The notes under the pieces: generated by a model | Seen by the model: only the letters and a program-made list of their open reading frames with translations | The model's database searches: none | Told to the model about the DNA's origin: nothing | Source of the DNA: Flavobacteriia bacterium | GTDB taxonomy: Bacteria > Bacteroidota > Bacteroidia > Flavobacteriales > Flavobacteriaceae | Assembly: GCA_018500075.1 (NCBI GenBank) | Contig: JAHBAN010000190.1 | Location: 1 to 9,257 of the forward strand | DNA length: 9,257 nt | Reading direction: 5' to 3' | In this document: positions 5,409 to 9,257 of the stretch, piece by piece | Layout: every line of letters starts with the position of its first letter | Numbering within the stretch: position 1 is the first letter of the stretch | Program-made: the position numbers and the translations under genes

Positions 5409-6068
5409 ATGATCGGGAAAATCGCAGGGCGGATTGACTATATCGCCGAGGATCATGTGCTGATTGACGTTAAGGGGATCGGCTATCTGGTGTATTGCTC
5501 CGAGCGCAGCTTGCGCAGCCTGCCGCGCGCGGGCGAGGCTGTGGCGCTTTATACCGATCTTTTGGTGCGCGAGGATAATTTGCAGCTCTTTGGCTTTACC
5601 TCGCTTGTCGAAAAGGAGTGGTATCGCTTGCTTCTGACGGTGCAGGGCGTGGGCGCGAAGGCCTCTTTGGCGATGCTCTCGGCGCTTGGCCCCGAGGGGG
5701 TGAGCCGTGCGATTGCGCTGGGCGACTGGGGGGCTGTGAAGGCCGCTAAAGGCATCGGCCCCAAGACCGCGCAGCGCGTTGTGATGGAGCTGAAAGACAA
5801 AGCGCCCGCCATTATGGCGCTCGGCGCGGGGCCTGCGCCCGAGATCGGGCAGGAGGACGCTGTGCTGGAAGACATTGCTCCGGTGAGCGCGCCTGTTGCG
5901 CAGGTGGGCGGTGCGGCGCAGTCAGAGGCGCTTTCGGCTCTGAGCAATCTTGGCTATGCGCCCTCCGAGGCCGCGAGCGCGATTGCGCAGGCGCAGGACA
6001 ATGGCGGCGGTGAGGACACGGCGGCGCTGATCCGTCAGGCGCTGCGGCTTCTGGCGCCGAAGGGGTAG
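5409..6068 (+). CDS. ruvA: Holliday junction branch migration protein RuvA
   Basis: This 219-residue DNA-binding subunit forms tetramers that grip the four-way junction and recruit RuvB. It starts MIGKIAGRIDYIAEDHVLIDV, the typical OB-fold domain I (about 1-64). The two helix-hairpin-helix loops of domain II are visible at 78-86 (VQGVGAKAS) and 113-121 (AKGIGPKTA). A low-complexity flexible linker rich in Ala, Pro and Gly follows at about 131-172. The RuvB-binding domain III is at about 173-219 (EALSALSNLGYAPSEAASAI). An AGGAAG ribosome site (5395-5400) lies inside the end of ruvC, eight bases before the ATG. The frame is open further upstream inside ruvC but has no family sequence. ruvB begins three bases after the stop. 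Confidence 0.97.
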   Translation: MIGKIAGRIDYIAEDHVLIDVKGIGYLVYCSERSLRSLPRAGEAVALYTDLLVREDNLQLFGFTSLVEKEWYRLLLTVQGVGAKASLAMLSALGPEGVSRAIALGDWGAVKAAKGIGPKTAQRVVMELKDKAPAIMALGAGPAPEIGQEDAVLEDIAPVSAPVAQVGGAAQSEALSALSNLGYAPSEAASAIAQAQDNGGGEDTAALIRQALRLLAPKG

Positions 6069-6071
6069 AGC

Positions 6072-7091
6072 ATGAGCGCGAGAGAACCAGTGTTAAGCCC
6101 CGAAGCGCTCCCCGAAGATGTAGAGCGCGCGTTGCGGCCCCAGCATCTGAGCGAGTTTGTCGGGCAAGCCGAGGCGCGGGCCAATCTCAAGGTCTTTATC
6201 GAGAGCGCCAAGATGCGCCAGGATGCGATGGACCACACGCTGTTTCACGGCCCTCCGGGGCTTGGCAAGACCACGCTGGCCCAGATCATTGCGCGCGAGC
6301 TGGGGGTCGGCTTTCGGATGACGAGCGGGCCGGTGCTGGCCAAGGCGGGAGATCTGGCGGCGATCCTGACCAACCTTGAGCGCAACGATGTTCTGTTTAT
6401 CGACGAAATCCACCGTCTCAACCCTGTGGTGGAGGAAATTCTCTATCCTGCCCTTGAGGATTTCGAGCTTGATCTTGTGATCGGCGAGGGGCCGGCGGCG
6501 CGGACGGTGCGCATCGAGCTTCAGCCCTTTACGCTTGTGGGCGCGACCACGCGGCTCGGCCTTCTGACCACGCCGCTGCGCGATAGGTTCGGTATTCCGA
6601 CGCGGCTCGAGTTTTATGCGGTGGCAGAGCTTGAGCGGATTGTCAGTGTCAATGCGCAGAAGCTCGGGGTGAAGGCCGATGCGGCCGGGGCGCTCGAGAT
6701 TGCCAAGCGCTCGCGGGGCACACCGCGGATTGCGGGGCGCTTGCTGCGCCGTGTTGTTGACTTTGCGGTTGTGGAGGCGGGCGGCATTGTGAGTCAGGAG
6801 CTGGCGGATCGCGCGCTCTCGAGGCTCGGGGTGGATGCGCTCGGGCTTGACGGGGCAGACCGCCGGTATCTCGCTTTGATTGCCGAAAACTACGCGGGCG
6901 GGCCTGTGGGCATCGAGACGATTGCGGCGGCCTTGTCGGAAAGCCGCGACGCGCTTGAGGAGGTTATTGAGCCGTATCTCTTGCAACAGGGGCTTATTCA
7001 GCGCACACCGCGCGGGCGGATGCTGGCGCAGAAGGGTTGGAGCCATATGGGCCTGACCCCGCCCAGAAGCCGCGATGATTTGTTTGACTGA
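6072..7091 (+). CDS. ruvB: Holliday junction branch migration ATPase RuvB
   Basis: This is a 339-residue AAA+ motor that forms hexameric rings and pumps DNA through the RuvA-bound junction. Motifs seen in order are Walker A GPPGLGKTT (60-68), Walker B LFIDEIH (108-114), sensor 1 GATTR (157-161), and TPLRDRFG with the arginine-finger region (167-174). Sensor 2 lies in GTPRIAGRLLRRV. A C-terminal winged-helix domain ends with YLLQQGLIQRTPRGRMLAQKGWSHMG. Length and motifs are entirely standard. It is the third gene of a tight ruvCAB operon; the next frame begins at or just after its stop. Confidence 0.98.
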   Translation: MSAREPVLSPEALPEDVERALRPQHLSEFVGQAEARANLKVFIESAKMRQDAMDHTLFHGPPGLGKTTLAQIIARELGVGFRMTSGPVLAKAGDLAAILTNLERNDVLFIDEIHRLNPVVEEILYPALEDFELDLVIGEGPAARTVRIELQPFTLVGATTRLGLLTTPLRDRFGIPTRLEFYAVAELERIVSVNAQKLGVKADAAGALEIAKRSRGTPRIAGRLLRRVVDFAVVEAGGIVSQELADRALSRLGVDALGLDGADRRYLALIAENYAGGPVGIETIAAALSESRDALEEVIEPYLLQQGLIQRTPRGRMLAQKGWSHMGLTPPRSRDDLFD

Positions 7092-7107
7092 AGACGAGCC
7101 TGACGCC

Positions 7108-7743
7108 ATGACCACGACCCCTGCCGATATTGAAGCCATGTTCACCGATGCCAAGGGCAGCTTTCGCTTTGCGCGCTGGGGGCGGCCGATTGCGCCGATT
7201 GTCTTTGGCGTCGACGAGGCGACGCTCAATGTCTTCAAGGGCGCTGTGGAGGCGCTTTCGGCGCTGACCCGCCATCCGCTCGCCGAGACAGATTTCGAGC
7301 TTGGGGTGAACCTCATGTTCTTTCTGTTCAAGAGCTGGGACGAGTTGAGCGAGCTGCCTGATCTGGACCGGCTGGTGCCCGAGCTTGAGACGCTGGTGCC
7401 AAAGCTCAAGGCGCAGGGCGCGAGCCAATACCGGCTGTTCCGCTTTGATGATCAGGGCGCGATACAGGCGTGTTTTGTCTTTGTGTGTCTGGATGGGCCT
7501 TTGGCAGACTGGCCAGCCGAAAGCCTTGCTTTGGTGCAGGCGTCGCAGGCATTTTTGCTTTGGGGCGATCAGGCCTTTGCGGCGCGCTCGCCTCTGGCGC
7601 GGCTGCCCAATGGGGCCGATATTTTGCGCCCCGATGTCGGCGATATCTTGCGCGCGGCCTATGCGCCCGAGCTGCCGGATGTGGAGCAGGACGCGAGCTT
7701 TGCGCTCAGGCTGTTTGCACGGGTGAGTGCGGCGCAGGCTTGA
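7108..7743 (+). CDS. Uncharacterised soluble protein between ruvB and ybgC
   Basis: I do not recognise a family. The 211-residue protein has no signal peptide and no membrane helix. It is acidic and rich in Leu and Ala. A motif-like N-terminal segment reads FRFARWGRPIAPIVFGVDEATL (about 19-40). A middle section alternates helix and charged turn (ELGVNLMFFLFKSWDELSEL and DRLVPELETLVPKLKAQGAS), and a later beta-like stretch reads QYRLFRFDDQGAIQACFVFV. No catalytic signature stands out. The ATG at 7108 (MTTTPADIEAMF) is preferred; an in-frame ATG at 7075 would overlap ruvB by 17 bases and add MICLTEDEPDA. It is collinear with ruvCAB and ybgC-tolQR, probably in one transcription unit. That position does not tell whether it serves repair or the envelope. 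Confidence 0.75.
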   Translation: MTTTPADIEAMFTDAKGSFRFARWGRPIAPIVFGVDEATLNVFKGAVEALSALTRHPLAETDFELGVNLMFFLFKSWDELSELPDLDRLVPELETLVPKLKAQGASQYRLFRFDDQGAIQACFVFVCLDGPLADWPAESLALVQASQAFLLWGDQAFAARSPLARLPNGADILRPDVGDILRAAYAPELPDVEQDASFALRLFARVSAAQA

Positions 7744-7797
7744 GGCGCGCGCTATGCTGTGCTTGAAATGGGGCGAGACAGTGAGAAAGCGGCCAAT

Positions 7798-8187
7798 ATG
7801 ATCTATAGCTTGCCTGTGCGGGTATATTATGAAGACACCGATATGGCAGGGATTGTCTATTACGCCAATTATCTGCGCTACATCGAGCGGGGGCGCTCGG
7901 AGTGGGTGCGCGCTGTCGGGCTTGACCAGAATGTGATGAAAGAGCGCGACGGGATCGTCTTTGCGGTGCGCCGTGTCGAGGCGGATTACCTTGGCTCCGG
8001 GCGGCTTGACGACCAGCTTGTTGTCGAAACACAGGTGAAGTCGGTCACCGGGGTGAGACTGGTGATGGAGCAATCGGTCAAGCGCGGGGAAGACATATTG
8101 TTTCAGGCTCTCGTGACCGTTGTTTGTATGACGCTTGAGGGGCATCCGACCCGCCTGCCAGCAAATATCCGCCAAATGGTGCACTGA
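7798..8187 (+). CDS. ybgC: Tol-Pal-associated acyl-CoA thioesterase YbgC
   Basis: This 129-residue hot-dog-fold enzyme of the 4-hydroxybenzoyl-CoA thioesterase class hydrolyses acyl-CoA or related thioesters. Its gene is found at the head of tol-pal clusters across proteobacteria. The family signature runs through residues 9-34 and includes VYYEDTDMAGIVYYANYLRY, with the presumed catalytic Asp15. The strand segment RRVEADYLGSGRLDDQLVVE follows. The start at 7798 (MIYSLPVRVYYEDTD) was chosen because most family members begin a few residues before the RVYYEDTD strand. In-frame starts at 7768 (ATG) and 7759 (GTG) would add 10 or 13 residues without family resemblance. tolQ starts 96 bases downstream. 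Confidence 0.92.
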   Translation: MIYSLPVRVYYEDTDMAGIVYYANYLRYIERGRSEWVRAVGLDQNVMKERDGIVFAVRRVEADYLGSGRLDDQLVVETQVKSVTGVRLVMEQSVKRGEDILFQALVTVVCMTLEGHPTRLPANIRQMVH

Positions 8188-8283
8188 TCCTTGGCCAGAT
8201 CGTGCTTGGGATAGCTTTCTGCCAAAAGATCGGCTAATTTGCCCTCAATAAGGCGAAAAGCCACCCAGAAGAGAGCAGGCACC

Positions 8284-9066
8284 ATGGAAACTGAAGCACT
8301 GGCCGCGGCGCAGCATATCGACTTTTCGATGTGGGCGCTGTTCATGCGCGCAACATTCACCGTAAAACTCGTGATGATCATCCTGATCCTGGCTTCGGTC
8401 TGGTCATGGTCGATTATCCTTCAGAAATTTATCGTTTATCGCAAAGCCCGCGACGAGGCGGCTTCATTTGATCGGGCCTTTTGGTCAGGCGAGCCGCTGG
8501 ATGCGCTCTATGAACAGATCGGCCCGGAGCCTGCGGGGCAGAGCCAGAAGATATTTGCCGCAGGGATGACCGAGTGGCAGCGCTCCCACAAGGCCGATGG
8601 CGCGCTGATTGCCGGAGCGCATTCGCGGATCGACCGCTCTATGGATGTGGCGATTGCCAAGGAGGCGGACAAACTCAACAGCGGTCTGCAGGTCTTGGCC
8701 ACGGTCGGCTCGACCACGCCGTTTATCGGCCTGTTCGGCACTGTGGTCGGGATTATGAACGCCTTCATCGAGATTGCCGAGCAACAAAACACCAATCTTG
8801 CGGTTGTGGCCCCCGGCATTGCCGAGGCGCTTCTGGCGACCGGGCTTGGGCTTTTGGCGGCGATCCCTGCGGTTATCTTTTACAACAAGTTGAGTGCGGA
8901 CAGTGAAGGGCTTGTGGCGGGCTATGAGGCCTTTGCCGACGAGTTCTCGACCATTCTCAGCCGCCAGCTGGGCAGCCGTTATGGGCGCGGGCGTAGCACA
9001 GAAAGACACAGGAGGCGGCGGCAGCCGTCGCCGCCGCGCACGGGGGCGCTCGCGGCCTATGTCTGA
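8284..9066 (+). CDS. tolQ: Tol-Pal system proton-channel subunit TolQ, with C-terminal extension
   Basis: TolQ and TolR form the inner-membrane, proton-driven motor that energises TolA and the Tol-Pal system during outer-membrane constriction. This copy has 260 residues. Three membrane helices are visible: about 23-46 (TVKLVMIILILASVWSWSII), about 136-163 (VLATVGSTTPFIGLFGTVVG) and about 172-199 (including APGIAEALLATGLGLLAAIP). The MotA/TolQ/ExbB channel segments are well kept. The start METEALAAAQHIDFS is chosen over an in-frame start at 8239 that adds a spacer-derived basic stretch. Family-like sequence ends near LSRQLG (230). The remaining 30 residues, including RGRSTERHRRRRQPSPPR, are read out of frame through the start of tolR. 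Most TolQ proteins stop at about 230 residues, so this tail is unusual. The 96-base gap before it shows no clear promoter. Confidence 0.93.
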   Translation: METEALAAAQHIDFSMWALFMRATFTVKLVMIILILASVWSWSIILQKFIVYRKARDEAASFDRAFWSGEPLDALYEQIGPEPAGQSQKIFAAGMTEWQRSHKADGALIAGAHSRIDRSMDVAIAKEADKLNSGLQVLATVGSTTPFIGLFGTVVGIMNAFIEIAEQQNTNLAVVAPGIAEALLATGLGLLAAIPAVIFYNKLSADSEGLVAGYEAFADEFSTILSRQLGSRYGRGRSTERHRRRRQPSPPRTGALAAYV

Positions 9067-9257
9067 CATCAACGTAACACCTTTTGTCGATATCATGCTT
9101 GTGTTGCTGATTATCTTTATGGTGGCCGCCCCGATGCTGACTGTGGGTGTGCCTGTGGAACTGCCCAAGACGGCGGCCAACAGCCTGCCCGTGGAGGCCG
9201 AGGAGCCGCTCACTGTAACGCTCACAGCCGAGGGGCAGGTGATGATCCAGCAGACCG
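8981..9257 (+). CDS. tolR: Tol-Pal system protein TolR, N-terminal part
   Basis: The gene is cut by the window end after 92 codons. The N-terminus is a short basic, glycine-rich cytoplasmic segment (MGAGVAQKDTGGGGSRRRRA, then RGRSRP). The ExbD/TolR membrane helix with the proton-pathway aspartate follows: MSDINVTPFVDIMLVLLIIF, Asp37. The periplasmic strand MLTVGVPVELPK comes next. The ATG at 8981 gives the basic leader usual in alphaproteobacterial TolR, but it lies 86 bases inside tolQ and has no strong ribosome site. A second in-frame ATG at 9059 (MSDINV) overlaps the tolQ stop by eight bases and would give a protein with almost no leader. The upstream start is preferred on family grounds. 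Confidence 0.9.
   Translation, partial: MGAGVAQKDTGGGGSRRRRARGRSRPMSDINVTPFVDIMLVLLIIFMVAAPMLTVGVPVELPKTAANSLPVEAEEPLTVTLTAEGQVMIQQT

Noticed and set aside
6093..7409. Long minus-strand open frame opposite ruvB and the 7108 gene (438 codons)
   Set aside because: It lies opposite an unmistakable RuvB. Its translation is polar low-complexity sequence with no recognisable domain.
6994..8184. Long minus-strand open frame opposite the 7108 gene and ybgC (396 codons)
   Set aside because: It covers the antisense of ybgC, whose family motifs are clear on the plus strand. It has no recognisable motifs of its own.
9010..9015. AGGAGG, a perfect ribosome-binding sequence inside the tolQ/tolR overlap
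   Set aside because: It lies 43 bases before the next in-frame tolR ATG (9059), too far to act, and no start codon stands at a useful distance. It is better explained as coding for the glycine run of TolR.

Overview
The window is a stretch of high-GC alphaproteobacterial chromosome. It most resembles a Rhodobacteraceae (Roseobacter-type) genome. The evidence is the protein style, the GC-rich codon use and the order ruvC-ruvA-ruvB-(unknown)-ybgC-tolQ-tolR. It is mainly housekeeping DNA. I see no insertion sequence, prophage gene, CRISPR array, tRNA or rRNA, and I did not find an undescribed multi-gene system. The less ordinary signals are in the spacers and in one overlap of reading frames.

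Left part (1-2808). The 3' end of priA (replication restart helicase) converges on a minus-strand YeeE/YedE-type thiosulfate/sulfur-transport membrane protein. Two perfect hairpins fill the spacer between them. The spacer upstream of yeeE (1319-1572) separates it from a divergent MFS permease. It holds two different arrays of 13-bp tandem repeats flanking an AT-rich patch that probably contains promoters.

Middle (1573-4544). The MFS permease is followed after 29 bases by prmA (ribosomal protein L11 methyltransferase), probably in one transcript. Next comes a small one-helix membrane protein of unknown function. A third 13-bp-period array follows, then a strong rho-independent terminator serving a minus-strand DUF1127 gene.

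Right part (4545-9257). A 362-base divergent spacer holds a candidate weak SOS box and a short direct repeat. After it comes a plus-strand cluster: ruvC, ruvA and ruvB, the complete Holliday-junction branch-migration and resolution machinery with gaps of 3-4 bases. An uncharacterised soluble protein, the YbgC thioesterase, TolQ and the start of TolR follow. YbgC and TolQR belong to the Tol-Pal envelope system. tolQ runs 86 bases into tolR in another frame, giving TolQ an arginine-rich C-terminal tail.

The points most worth checking are the three 13-bp-period spacer arrays, the tolQ/tolR overlap, the double hairpin at the priA/yeeE junction, and the YeeE protein whose only three cysteines sit where the family's functional cysteines are expected.
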